Source of the DNA: an uncultured Prevotella sp.
Lineage (GTDB): Bacteria; Bacteroidota; Bacteroidia; Bacteroidales; Bacteroidaceae
Length of the DNA: 22,322 nt
Direction: 5' to 3'
Assembly: GCA_900548195.1 (NCBI GenBank)
Contig: URJQ01000039.1
Span: 1 to 22,322, forward strand
Position 1 is the first letter of the stretch. Each line of letters opens with the position of its first letter. The position numbers and the translations under genes are program-made. A model generated the notes under the pieces. It did not search any database. It was not told where the DNA came from and saw nothing but the letters and a program-made list of their open reading frames with translations. Below, piece after piece: positions 1 through 8,719 of the stretch.

Positions 1-197
1 TTGAAAGAAGTAATCGTGGAATCGGGCTTACGGATGCCGGGCGTGAGTTTATTACCTATGCGAAAAAGGTGCTGGGGCAGTATGAAATTCTGGAGGATCG
101 CTATCTGTCGCGTAATAAGGACAAGGAGCGGTTTTCCGTATCGACACAGCACTATAATTTTGCCATCCGCTCCTTTACCAACGTGATCAATGATTGA
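1..197 (+). pseudogene. LysR-family transcriptional regulator, internal fragment cut at both ends
   Basis: Reading from base 3 the frame is open at the window edge and gives about 64 residues before a TGA at 195-197. It contains the end of a LysR-type winged helix and linker: NRGIGLTDAGREFITYAKK (the LT-AG-EF pattern is the family signature), then the linker helix, then FSVSTQHYNFAIRSF, which is the first strand of the effector-binding domain. A complete LysR protein has about 290-300 residues, so roughly 200 C-terminal residues are missing and the N-terminus lies outside the window. The reading frame ends where sequence of the opposing methyltransferase-like gene begins, so the loss looks like a recombination or assembly junction near 188-199 rather than a simple nonsense mutation. 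Its target genes cannot be told. Confidence 0.75.
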
Positions 198-547
198 TAT
201 ATAAAGCCTAAAACATCTTCGTTAGTACTCCAGATGTTGCTCGGAATATCAATATCTATGCAGGTTAAATGATCATACTTGGCAAGAAATTCCTTAACGT
301 GTTCTTTCTGTATCAATTTCTTGCTTGCTAAAGCGGAATAAACTAGTGTGAACATGATACAATCAACCGATGAATCTATAGACAACAACTTCTGTAGAAG
401 CATGTTTGCTTTTGAATCATCAAGATAATTGGTCGCAATAATTCTTTTGGTTGACTGTGTTTTGTTTGCTCGTTTTGTCAACTTCTCGTTGGAGTCACTG
501 TTGAGTTTCTTCCAATTATATTCGGTAGCTTTGCTAATTCTTGGCAT
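152..547 (-). pseudogene. Probable DNA methyltransferase (restriction-modification), N-terminal fragment
   Basis: An open frame of 131 residues starts with ATG at 547. The N-terminus is basic (MPRISKATEYNWKKL) and is followed by a helical region. Near the end is STNEDVLGFIYQSL, which resembles the D-x-LG-x-IYQSL segment that sits just before the YYTP-type motif in N6-adenine DNA methylases of type I/IIG-like systems. After that (below about 188) the residues are only the antisense of the LysR fragment, so the catalytic domain (FxGxG and NPPY motifs) is absent. The gene lies 2 nt downstream of where the upstream HTH gene would stop if intact, suggesting a former control-protein/methyltransferase operon. 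The assignment is from memory of the family and is moderate; a non-enzymatic helical protein is the alternative. Confidence 0.5.
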
Positions 548-767
548 AGTTATAGTGATTTATCAACATTGCTTGTATCATTAAGCAAATCCTTAAATTT
601 ACATGAAGTACTCTCGCAATTTTGTTCAACGTCTGCAAATCTGGTTGAATGGTATTTTGGCACCACTTATTGACAGAACATGGTGTCTTGCCAAGTTCAT
701 CAGCAAGCCATTTACATGTTTTGTTCTTTTCGACAAGAACCAGTTTGATTCTATTTAGATTTGCCAT
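534..767 (-). CDS. Small XRE-type helix-turn-helix regulator with a frameshifted C-terminus
   Basis: The frame starting at ATG 767 gives MANLNRIKLVLVEKNKTCKW, then a Cro/C1-type helix-turn-helix (WLADELGKTPCSVNKWC, then LQTLNKIARVLHVNL). A longer start at 797 is possible by frame alone, but the predicted -7 promoter element covers 795-802, so transcription probably begins near 788 and the 767 start is preferred. After VNL the frame reads RICLMIQAM and overlaps the next gene. Adding one A at about 593-595 restores NLKDLLNDTSNVDKSL followed by a stop at 550-552, the usual ending for such small regulators and 2 nt from the next ATG. This protein probably controlled the adjacent methyltransferase gene. 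The frameshift may be real or a sequencing error. Confidence 0.7.
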   Translation of the reverse strand: MANLNRIKLVLVEKNKTCKWLADELGKTPCSVNKWCQNTIQPDLQTLNKIARVLHVNLRICLMIQAMLINHYNYAKN

Positions 768-794
768 GTCGATATAATTTATAATAATTTGGTG

Positions 795-825
795 CAAAGG
801 TATGAAATTTTATGAGAATAACGAA
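795..825 (-). promoter_or_regulatory. Bacteroidetes-type promoter of the HTH gene
   Basis: Read on the minus strand, TACCTTTG (802-795) matches the -7 consensus TAnnTTTG exactly. A TTCG box lies 19 nt upstream (825-822), one mismatch from TTTG. Transcription would start near 788, about 20 nt before the ATG at 767. Confidence 0.6.
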
Positions 826-1114
826 GGACTTGTTGTAAAACTTATAGTTCTAAGACAATTTCCTATTCGAAGAAGTACAATGTTGTCATTTCTTTCTCAA
901 GCAAACGAGTGTAACCTCCTATTCCATATTTCCTCCTATGGGGTTACTCTCGCTTCGCTCGGTGCTGTCTTCCAGACAGATCATTCTACTAAGCAATAAG
1001 AAACCATTAATAGATAAAAATGTTTTGTTGTTTTGTTGTTTTGTTGTTTCGTTGATTGCATTGTATATACATTCAACAAAATCACTAAACAACCAAACAA
1101 CTAAACAACCATTT
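798..1114. repeat. Non-coding spacer with dispersed repeats
   Basis: No credible gene is seen here. Open frames on the plus strand are short and cover repeats. At 941-979 there is a GGGTTACTCTCGCT-type element ending in the hairpin CTGTCTTCCAGACAG (965-979). The same pieces recur at 14665-14757. From 1016 to 1116 lies a long imperfect inverted repeat, listed separately. Confidence 0.55.
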
Positions 1115-1116
1115 TT
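1016..1116. repeat. Imperfect inverted repeat built of GTNGTTTN octamers
   Basis: The left arm has AAAAATG followed by octamers GTTGTTTT, GTTGTTTT and GTTGTTTC at 1027-1050. The right arm carries the complementary octamers at 1086-1109, followed by CATTTTT. Seven of eight bases pair in each octamer and the eighth never does. It lies immediately after the stop codon of the giant minus-strand gene (1115-1117), so it could act as a transcription terminator or mRNA 3'-end structure. A related element is at 18684-18769. Confidence 0.6.
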
Positions 1117-4100
1117 ATTTCACCACTCTTTTGCCCTTTCCCCGTGTGATATAGACACCGCGCTGGACAGGTGATTTACCTTCCTTCGCCTTGGTGCTGA
1201 CGCACTGACCGGAGATGGTATATACAGGAGAGGAGGCAGAGGCATTAGTCTGGGAACCATAAAGGATATGGTGTATGCCCGTAGGAAGGTCGGAAGAGTC
1301 AGAGAATAGGAATCGAATGCCCTTGGCTCCAGAGACGATCTGTTCTCCTACGTTGGTGTTTACCATCTCAGCAGGCAACCATGCTTTGTAAGGTTTCAGT
1401 TCGCTTCCAGTGAATTTATAGAACCCAAGTCCGAAATTCTTGTTGGCAAGCACGTAGCAGTCGTTGTTGATGGCAGAGACAGGTCTGTCCGATGAGTTTC
1501 CCTTGAGGATGGTAGGCGTGGTGCTTGAGCGTGATGTAGCCTTGAACACATAGTCGGCAGCCGGACCGAATACCACGTATCCTTTCTCCTTATTGAGAAT
1601 ATCTACGGGAGTGAGGGTGACATAGAAGTCCTCCACCATATCCTTATCGCTGGTCTTGCCATGCGCAGTGACAGCATATACGATGATGCCCTCTTCCTTA
1701 GGAGATTTAGCATTGTATGGCAGGCAGATAGTGCTCCATCCGCAAGGCTTGCCTTCATTATCTGTAAGGTCAGCGAGAGGATGGATGGTGAGCGTGTATC
1801 TCTGCGTCTCTACATAGTTGATGGCTTTGGTGGCAGCACCGAGACCACCATACTGATTAGCGGCGCGGACGCAGTAAGTTCCAGCACCGAGGGTGAGTTG
1901 GTCGAGACTGATGCTTGTGATGGCATCGCTTTCGTTAGCTTGCGCCACCTGTGTCTTGTATATCCATTTGCCATTCTCTTTCTTAAAGATAAAATAACAG
2001 AGGGCGTAAGGGTGACTATTCCATTGCAGTCTGTCATCATCTATTTCGATGTTGTCATCCCATGTATCACTGTTGTATAAGTCTTTATCAGCATCATTGC
2101 CAGAGACAGCATCTATCTGCATAGTGCGCTCCACAGGGTCGTAACCATCAAGACCGCCCAGCACATTCTTGATAGAGTATTTTGCGGCATCGCCATCCGA
2201 CAGGACGCAGTCGTCAGAACCGACAGCAGGATTGCACGCAGCCAAAGAGCGTCCGCCCAGTGAGAGTACTGTGGAAAGTCCATCGCCTGTGCTACTTGGC
2301 TTGAGTGAGCGGTTTTCGTGGAATCGAAGCACAGCATTGGCACTCATCGCTCCCCATCCTTGATCCTTCGGCAGGACGTACATGGTGGTGTTGAGGAAGG
2401 TGATGGCAGGCGATTTGCTTGCCTCGTTAGCCCAAGGGCGAGCGAGCGTCCACGTCTTGTCCTCCAGTTTGTTCATCTGACTGAGAGGATATTCAGGCAC
2501 GAAATTACAGTTGCTGAAGACATAGCCCCACTGCTGGTCGGCAGGATGAGACGGAGCGCTGAAGTTATTGCCGGCACGGTCACGCAATACGAGGTCGCAA
2601 CGCTCAAACCATATATTGCCATCTCCGCAAACCCAATCGACGACACCGCCTATGCGGCAGTCTTCCAAGTAGCCACGATAGTCGGATATGCTATTGGTGG
2701 AGTAGTAAGTATCCTGCCAACTCATCATTGACACATTCTTCAGCGTGGTGCGCTGTCCCTGATCCCAGAATGCCACGGCACGTCCCGCAGCGCTTCCGCC
2801 ACCGTTAGCTCCCCAGTAATTGTATGTATTTTCCAGACTGAGGTCTTCGCAGTAGAAGTCTTTAGCATTAGTACCTTTAGCATTCTTTCCGATATGCAGC
2901 GTAGCGGTGTAACTGATACCTTCCACAGTAGGCTTATTCCATATTCTGACGCCATTGCGGCTCTGTCCGATGAGAGAGACATTTGACCGCGAGATGAGCG
3001 TTCTTCCATTAGTTTTGCCGAGCATATCCATGACAGGCTCACCCTTGTCATTGCGTGGCCAATTACCATCAGAGTCTTTGCCATATTTGGTAAGCGGCTC
3101 GTTACCTTTCAGTTCATAGTCGCCGTCAGGCACGAAGATATAGTATCTATCCGTTCCTGAATTAGCATTAGCAGCATTGATAGCATCCTCAAGCGAACCA
3201 TCCTTTCCCACGATGAAATCGAATGTGTCGTGTAATATTTCATGAGAAAAGCTCCTTGTGGAGAAGTTCATGAGGAAAGATAGTTCGGTGCCATCCTGCG
3301 TGGTGGTGAACACCTCATTATATTTATTGCCATATATGTCTTCGAATGCGCCCTTCTTGACAGGCACCGTAATGTCTTTGACATTTGCCAAATCCCAATA
3401 GTAGAAGGTAAGCTCTTTGCCTTGACTGGCAGTCCACGACTCCATCTCATCGCGTATCTCGCTCATATTGAAGGAAATGCTCTTCATAGTGCGGTCGAAT
3501 ACCATTTTGACATATCCGCTTGGAGGCATATCATTGATGGAAATCTCCTTGGAAGAGTATTTTGTGCCGTTGACATTATAGTAGAGAAACTGCGGACTTT
3601 TGCCTTCAGGAGCTGTGAGCGTGAAGTCTATGGTGTACGTATTGAGCAGCGAACCGCCTTTGCTGAGCAGTCTGATGATAGCTTGCGGATTATCGATAGT
3701 AGGCTGAGTCACTTCGATAATGCCCTGTCCGTCGATGCTTGTGGCAGATACATCTCCAATCTTTTCCACTACAAATCCATTGGCATCATGCACCTCCTCG
3801 CCATTGGCATTGAGAGAGATAGGGCAGGTCTTGATAGTGATATGCTTTTTCTCCTTAAGATTATTGATTTCATTCGTCTTCAGCGACGTACCGCCTATGG
3901 AGACGCTTTCCAGTTGTGGACGTGAAAGAGTCTGTGGCATATATGTGACGGAGAAATTGGTATAGTATCTGCCGTCGCTCTGGAAGTTGACGGTCTGTTT
4001 TCCCTCGCTTCCCGTCCAGACGGTGGAGACCTTGTTGCCTGCTGTGTATCCGCCATTGGCATTGGTAGCACCAGCAATCACTGTGGAACTGATCTTGTTG

Positions 4101-7100
4101 ACGGCTTCCAGTTCTATCTTGCAATTCTTTGTGACGGAGAAAGTCAGTATGGAACCGTTATTGATCTGGCATCGGCTGTCATCGCTCGTATTGTTAAATT
4201 TACCATTTGTGGCATCGAGGTCGATTTTGATGTCGATGAATTTATCCTTGTTTTTGTATAGTTGGGTGACGAGAATACCGGTGGTACGTTCCACTGCAAT
4301 GCTCGGTGCACCGTTGGAACGCCTGAAGTCCCACGTGGCTTTGTAGCCGTTGGGATTAGTCATATCTTCGTCGAAGCGAGTGAATGAGTTTTTCTCAAAC
4401 ACTGGATAGAGACGCAGACTGTAGTCGGGAGTCTCATCTGAGCCTGCCCAGTTGTGGGTGAGGGAATAGGATTTGCCAAACTCATAGACGTGACCAGCCG
4501 AGACATTCTCAGAGAATGACTTGCTGTCGTCATAGAGATTGTCCTTCCAATATTTCAGAGTATGACCGGAATAGTAGAGAGTGGTATTCTTAGGGATGGT
4601 AAACTCATCGCCTTTCTCCACCCAAAGCGCTGTAGGAGCAATGCCGGAGGCCTGCTTTCCGGGATTGAAGGTGACGTAATAAGTAGGCTTTTCCTTGAAA
4701 TAGAAACGCAGATTGCGGTGTGAGGTGATGTCAAACTCCACCTCATACCTTGTTCGTTTGCCTGCTTTTGCCTCCGTGTCGGTAGGTTCAATGCGACGCA
4801 GTTCAAAGGTTGTCTTGCTCTCTCCAGTGCGATGTCCCCATGAATTGCCGTCGGCATTAGTAGCCACGACAGAAGTGGTGGTGGCATTGTTGAAGTTTAC
4901 CATATCCACATTGCCATCATCGCGTATCTTTAGCACGGCAAGAGGCTTGCCATTGACAATTTTGTCCATATCCACGATTTTATCAAATTCATATCCAAAC
5001 TTGCGTTGAAATGAGATAATGGCTCCATTGCCCTGAATCATAGAGACGCCTCCGTCCTCCAGAGGAATGGTAGGAGGATTCTCTATGTAGTTTTCAATAT
5101 TCTTATTGGTGGCATCGATAGCGGTTATCACGCCCTGTTCTTCATTATCTACAGTGGCATGTAGATCCACGCGAGCCGCCTTTCTGGTGTATGCTTTAAT
5201 CCATTTGTAGTAAGAATAATCATCGCCGATGACGATAGGAATGCGTGAAGCCGAACTGTGAGTGGTGTAAGAATATACATATCCGTCGGCAGTCTTGACG
5301 CAGTCGGTAGGTACCACGCCGTCAATGGTGGTGGAGGAGATAGGAGCGTAAGTGCAAATCTCGAATCTGGTGTCGGCACAGGAAGCGATGGTGAGCGTGG
5401 TGCCAGGACCTATTGCCGCCCATTTCTCAAAGCCAGTATTGCGCACAAAGCCTTTCTTTCCAGTGTTTATCCAAAGGGCTACGTCGCGAGTATGGTCGAG
5501 GTTTGCACCATTCTCCATGATGTGAACATCGACTTTGCCAGAATAATAGAAGTCTTTGCCCTTAGGAATGTTGAGACGCTGGGCGCGAATGCCAGAGGCG
5601 GTGCCAAACTCATAAGTGAGCACAGGCGCATTGAGACGGTTTAACATTCCGGCAGGGTTTTGCTCAAAGACAGGTATCAGAGTGATATCCTTTTTGTCTT
5701 TGGTGAAAGAATAGTTCTTGCCTATTTCGTATTCATCGCTGATATCATCCTTATTTACCCAATATTTCAGGGTAAAACCCTTTTCGTTAGCCGCAGCATC
5801 GTAGGTCTTGAAGATGGTGTAGTACTTAGGAACGAAGAAAGAGCGGCACTTTTCCTGGTCGTCAGGAGCGATGCTCTTCTCGTCGAGAGTCAAAGCCTCA
5901 CTGTCATATACATTATTTCCATTAGCATCCTTGCCCTTAAACAGTTTGCAGAGCCATTTGCCATCCTTGTCTTTCAACTGGAAATGTATGCTTCCCTCAA
6001 TACCGAGAACGAAGTGTGCATAGTAAGTGACACTGTCATTCTCAGCCGGAGCGATGGAAGAATATATGGCAGAAGAAGACACCACTTCGCCATCCCTGGA
6101 GTCTTTGGTCCATCTGTCTATGACATAGTTGTCTTTGGCATCTGTACTTACCATTATGCCAGGCTCTTTTGCCACGAAATAACTTTCCACAAAGCCGTCG
6201 CCTTTCAGATAGAAATTATCGTGGATGTCATCAGCTACGAAATCCACATTGCCGAGAGACTTGTCGGCAGTCACCACTCTTACTTTCGACATAGGCTTGC
6301 GCTCGTACTCTATGGTCACGGTGCTGGTCTCTTTTCCCACTGTGTATTCCGCAATATATTCCGTCGCAACGACATTGCCAGCCTCGTCCTTGACTTCATT
6401 CTTCCGCTTTTCGAGGACGTTGTTGCCAGCCTTGAATTCGCTTATCTCATAGCCATAGCCTGCCTCTGCGGTGATGGTTACTTTATCACCTTCCTTATAG
6501 CGCTTGCCAGTGTTGGTGCCTGCTGCAGGGCTTGATTTCTCCAAAGCCAAAGAAGCCTTGTCGGGATCCTCATTCCTGTCCTTGAGAGGTTCGGATGTAA
6601 TCTTGTTTTCCAGCAGGACATCAGGGAGAGCAGGGTAGGTGACCTTAAGATATTCGAAGTAACCATACGTCTTGGTAGAGCCGTCATTGATTACCTTGAT
6701 GTATAGGTATTCAGCGTCACCACTGTAGGAGAATGACATCAGTTTCGGATTGTTCTCATCCTTTGTCGCCTTGCCCTCGGCTTCGGTGGTGGCTCCAGAG
6801 TCTTTATAGAAGCCAATCTCTGCCAGTTTATTGACATTATTGCCTTCTTTCGGCTGTGAGAAGAAGGTCTCATTGATACCATTAGGGTCCTCTTTATCCA
6901 CCTTTCCAGAAGCCTTTATCTCGACTTTCATGCCATAAACGGCAGGAATACGGAGGATGAGATTCTGATTAAACTGTGCGCCACGTGCCTCATTGCCGTC
7001 TCTGTCTTTCAGATGGTTGACTCTCGCATCATTATTGTCAGCCTTTGCGCCAGAGAATAAGAGTGGAAGGTCAATCATATTATCATTGCCTACGCAGACA

Positions 7101-8647
7101 GACTTGGTGTAAGTGAAGGTTCCATCCTTTTTAGGAGTGAACGTGCCAGAGATGATAGGAGCACCATCTTTCTGGTCGAAATTCCATGTGACAGTCAGAG
7201 GAATGTCAGTGTCTGTAATCTGCTTTTCACTCAGAGTGACCACAGGAGTCAGCGTAACGTCCTGCGAGAAGAATTGCTTAGTTCCTAAAGGATATACTTT
7301 TGACCCATCAGTCCATCCTGTCAGCGCGTAGCCTTCCTTAAAGAGAGTGGTGTTTTGCGGAATGATAATCGAGCCATCACCGTCGGTATATACTTTTTGA
7401 GGTACACTTCCAGCAATTTCTATCTTGCCTTTGTCGAATGAAATGCAAGGAAGTTTCTCAAAGACAGCTTCGCAACTGAGATCCTTATCCAGCTTTTCGA
7501 TATGGATTACCCGATTGTCTCCCATATCATTGCCAGTCTCATAGTCTCTCCATTTCACGAATTTGTAACCTGTCATAGGCGATGCAGTGAGCGTAACTCG
7601 CTTTCCTGCCACTATATTCAGTGCGGCAGGAGAATGAGAAACCTTACCTCCATCAGTTGGTTCTGCTGTGGCAGAGATGTTATAATATTGACCTTCATAC
7701 TCCACACCGCTGAAAGTGCCGGAGATAATTATGTCATTAAAACCCCATTCCTTCTTGTTGGCGAGAGTATAGATATAGCATTTCAATGCCCATTCCTCGG
7801 CAGCGCCTGGGATTTCCACTATCTTTGTCTTGAAATCTTTATCAGAAAACTCCTGCATACTGTCGCGGCTGGGCAGTACGCCCTGGATAAGAGGATAATT
7901 ATTGCTCTCGGAAATGAGTTCCACGTCCATCAATCCGCTGCCTGTAGATAATGCAACCGTACTGAAAGAGATACCTGTCGGACGGAATGAAATGCCTGCC
8001 TTAGGAATAATATTGAATGCTATGGATGACTCTTCATCAATGTCATTAACTACGTTATTATTGTCTGCAGGCTTGAATGAAACGGCAGTGATGCCATTTT
8101 TATTATAGACGCCAGCTGATAATTTCTTGCCTATTATAGCCTTGGTACTTGCGTCTATGACGTCAGCGATATGGTTACCGTCTATCGTAGGGTCAGATTG
8201 CAGAGGACCGGATGTATTCCATGCCCACTTGAAGGAGCCTTTGACATTGACATAGGCGGTGACGATGTCAGACGGAGTCTTGCCGCCTGATGCAGCTATA
8301 ACCTTGATAATCTTGCCGTCTGTCTCAGATGCCGGGATGATGCCGGTGCAAGAACTGCTTTCTGTAGTCGGCGTACTGCCGTCTGTGGTGTAATAGAATC
8401 TGGTGTCAGCATCGCCAGACTCATGTTTCTCCACAGAGATGGAGCCGTCTGCATTGACTGTGACCTTTGGCTTATCGGTCTGCTCTGCGCCAGCGATATG
8501 CCTCACGGAGAAGGCTGATACTTGTGCTTTGCCCCCAATGAGCAGAGTGATTATCAGGAAGCTAACCGTGGCGAACCGTGCCCTGAACGCACAAACCGTC
8601 CTGGAGTGATGATTATATATGCCTAATAAGTCTGACAGAGTATTCAT
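1115..8647 (-). CDS. Giant secreted multidomain protein with pectin methylesterase domain
   Basis: 2510 residues. A hydrophobic signal segment lies at about 26-39 (ATVSFLIITLLIGG). A chitobiase-C-terminal-like domain follows at about 62-135 (RFYYTTDGSTPT). Several InlB/Flg_new-like beta modules come next, around 325-455, 700-880, 950-985 and 1320-1415 (for example GHTLKYWKD and ITLIPVFEQ). Two modules start with TW-(N/D)-F...GAP (about 486 and 1438). A pectinesterase right-handed beta-helix spans about 1805-2165, with QDTYY (Q1978, D1979), VDWVCGDG (D2004) and LARPW (R2070, W2072). The usual oxyanion Gln 22 residues before Q1978 is Arg1956. An FN3-like region and a Prevotella-type C-terminal region end in VYTISGQ...RGVYITRGKGKRVVK, resembling a sorting signal. 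The predicted role is removal of methyl groups from pectin outside the cell or at its surface. It is the last gene of the fimbrillin-like cluster, 72 nt after the preceding gene. Confidence 0.85.
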   Translation of the reverse strand: MNTLSDLLGIYNHHSRTVCAFRARFATVSFLIITLLIGGKAQVSAFSVRHIAGAEQTDKPKVTVNADGSISVEKHESGDADTRFYYTTDGSTPTTESSSCTGIIPASETDGKIIKVIAASGGKTPSDIVTAYVNVKGSFKWAWNTSGPLQSDPTIDGNHIADVIDASTKAIIGKKLSAGVYNKNGITAVSFKPADNNNVVNDIDEESSIAFNIIPKAGISFRPTGISFSTVALSTGSGLMDVELISESNNYPLIQGVLPSRDSMQEFSDKDFKTKIVEIPGAAEEWALKCYIYTLANKKEWGFNDIIISGTFSGVEYEGQYYNISATAEPTDGGKVSHSPAALNIVAGKRVTLTASPMTGYKFVKWRDYETGNDMGDNRVIHIEKLDKDLSCEAVFEKLPCISFDKGKIEIAGSVPQKVYTDGDGSIIIPQNTTLFKEGYALTGWTDGSKVYPLGTKQFFSQDVTLTPVVTLSEKQITDTDIPLTVTWNFDQKDGAPIISGTFTPKKDGTFTYTKSVCVGNDNMIDLPLLFSGAKADNNDARVNHLKDRDGNEARGAQFNQNLILRIPAVYGMKVEIKASGKVDKEDPNGINETFFSQPKEGNNVNKLAEIGFYKDSGATTEAEGKATKDENNPKLMSFSYSGDAEYLYIKVINDGSTKTYGYFEYLKVTYPALPDVLLENKITSEPLKDRNEDPDKASLALEKSSPAAGTNTGKRYKEGDKVTITAEAGYGYEISEFKAGNNVLEKRKNEVKDEAGNVVATEYIAEYTVGKETSTVTIEYERKPMSKVRVVTADKSLGNVDFVADDIHDNFYLKGDGFVESYFVAKEPGIMVSTDAKDNYVIDRWTKDSRDGEVVSSSAIYSSIAPAENDSVTYYAHFVLGIEGSIHFQLKDKDGKWLCKLFKGKDANGNNVYDSEALTLDEKSIAPDDQEKCRSFFVPKYYTIFKTYDAAANEKGFTLKYWVNKDDISDEYEIGKNYSFTKDKKDITLIPVFEQNPAGMLNRLNAPVLTYEFGTASGIRAQRLNIPKGKDFYYSGKVDVHIMENGANLDHTRDVALWINTGKKGFVRNTGFEKWAAIGPGTTLTIASCADTRFEICTYAPISSTTIDGVVPTDCVKTADGYVYSYTTHSSASRIPIVIGDDYSYYKWIKAYTRKAARVDLHATVDNEEQGVITAIDATNKNIENYIENPPTIPLEDGGVSMIQGNGAIISFQRKFGYEFDKIVDMDKIVNGKPLAVLKIRDDGNVDMVNFNNATTTSVVATNADGNSWGHRTGESKTTFELRRIEPTDTEAKAGKRTRYEVEFDITSHRNLRFYFKEKPTYYVTFNPGKQASGIAPTALWVEKGDEFTIPKNTTLYYSGHTLKYWKDNLYDDSKSFSENVSAGHVYEFGKSYSLTHNWAGSDETPDYSLRLYPVFEKNSFTRFDEDMTNPNGYKATWDFRRSNGAPSIAVERTTGILVTQLYKNKDKFIDIKIDLDATNGKFNNTSDDSRCQINNGSILTFSVTKNCKIELEAVNKISSTVIAGATNANGGYTAGNKVSTVWTGSEGKQTVNFQSDGRYYTNFSVTYMPQTLSRPQLESVSIGGTSLKTNEINNLKEKKHITIKTCPISLNANGEEVHDANGFVVEKIGDVSATSIDGQGIIEVTQPTIDNPQAIIRLLSKGGSLLNTYTIDFTLTAPEGKSPQFLYYNVNGTKYSSKEISINDMPPSGYVKMVFDRTMKSISFNMSEIRDEMESWTASQGKELTFYYWDLANVKDITVPVKKGAFEDIYGNKYNEVFTTTQDGTELSFLMNFSTRSFSHEILHDTFDFIVGKDGSLEDAINAANANSGTDRYYIFVPDGDYELKGNEPLTKYGKDSDGNWPRNDKGEPVMDMLGKTNGRTLISRSNVSLIGQSRNGVRIWNKPTVEGISYTATLHIGKNAKGTNAKDFYCEDLSLENTYNYWGANGGGSAAGRAVAFWDQGQRTTLKNVSMMSWQDTYYSTNSISDYRGYLEDCRIGGVVDWVCGDGNIWFERCDLVLRDRAGNNFSAPSHPADQQWGYVFSNCNFVPEYPLSQMNKLEDKTWTLARPWANEASKSPAITFLNTTMYVLPKDQGWGAMSANAVLRFHENRSLKPSSTGDGLSTVLSLGGRSLAACNPAVGSDDCVLSDGDAAKYSIKNVLGGLDGYDPVERTMQIDAVSGNDADKDLYNSDTWDDNIEIDDDRLQWNSHPYALCYFIFKKENGKWIYKTQVAQANESDAITSISLDQLTLGAGTYCVRAANQYGGLGAATKAINYVETQRYTLTIHPLADLTDNEGKPCGWSTICLPYNAKSPKEEGIIVYAVTAHGKTSDKDMVEDFYVTLTPVDILNKEKGYVVFGPAADYVFKATSRSSTTPTILKGNSSDRPVSAINNDCYVLANKNFGLGFYKFTGSELKPYKAWLPAEMVNTNVGEQIVSGAKGIRFLFSDSSDLPTGIHHILYGSQTNASASSPVYTISGQCVSTKAKEGKSPVQRGVYITRGKGKRVVK

Positions 8648-8719
8648 ATCTTGTGTTATTGTTTGTATTCAATGCAAGTGAAAAGAATGGATGGACCAGT
8701 TATGATGATGGAAAACAGC

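Noticed and set aside
1021..1109. Possible CRISPR array, because of regular repeat units
   Set aside because: The units are 8 bp and contiguous, with no spacers, and they form an inverted repeat; no cas genes are nearby.
802..1174. Short plus-strand frames between the HTH gene and the giant gene
   Set aside because: They run through repeats and the promoter region of the HTH gene and have no protein signature.
5660..6535. A 291-codon open frame on the plus strand inside the giant gene
   Set aside because: It is fully antisense to a much better supported frame with recognisable domains; its translation has no recognisable motifs.
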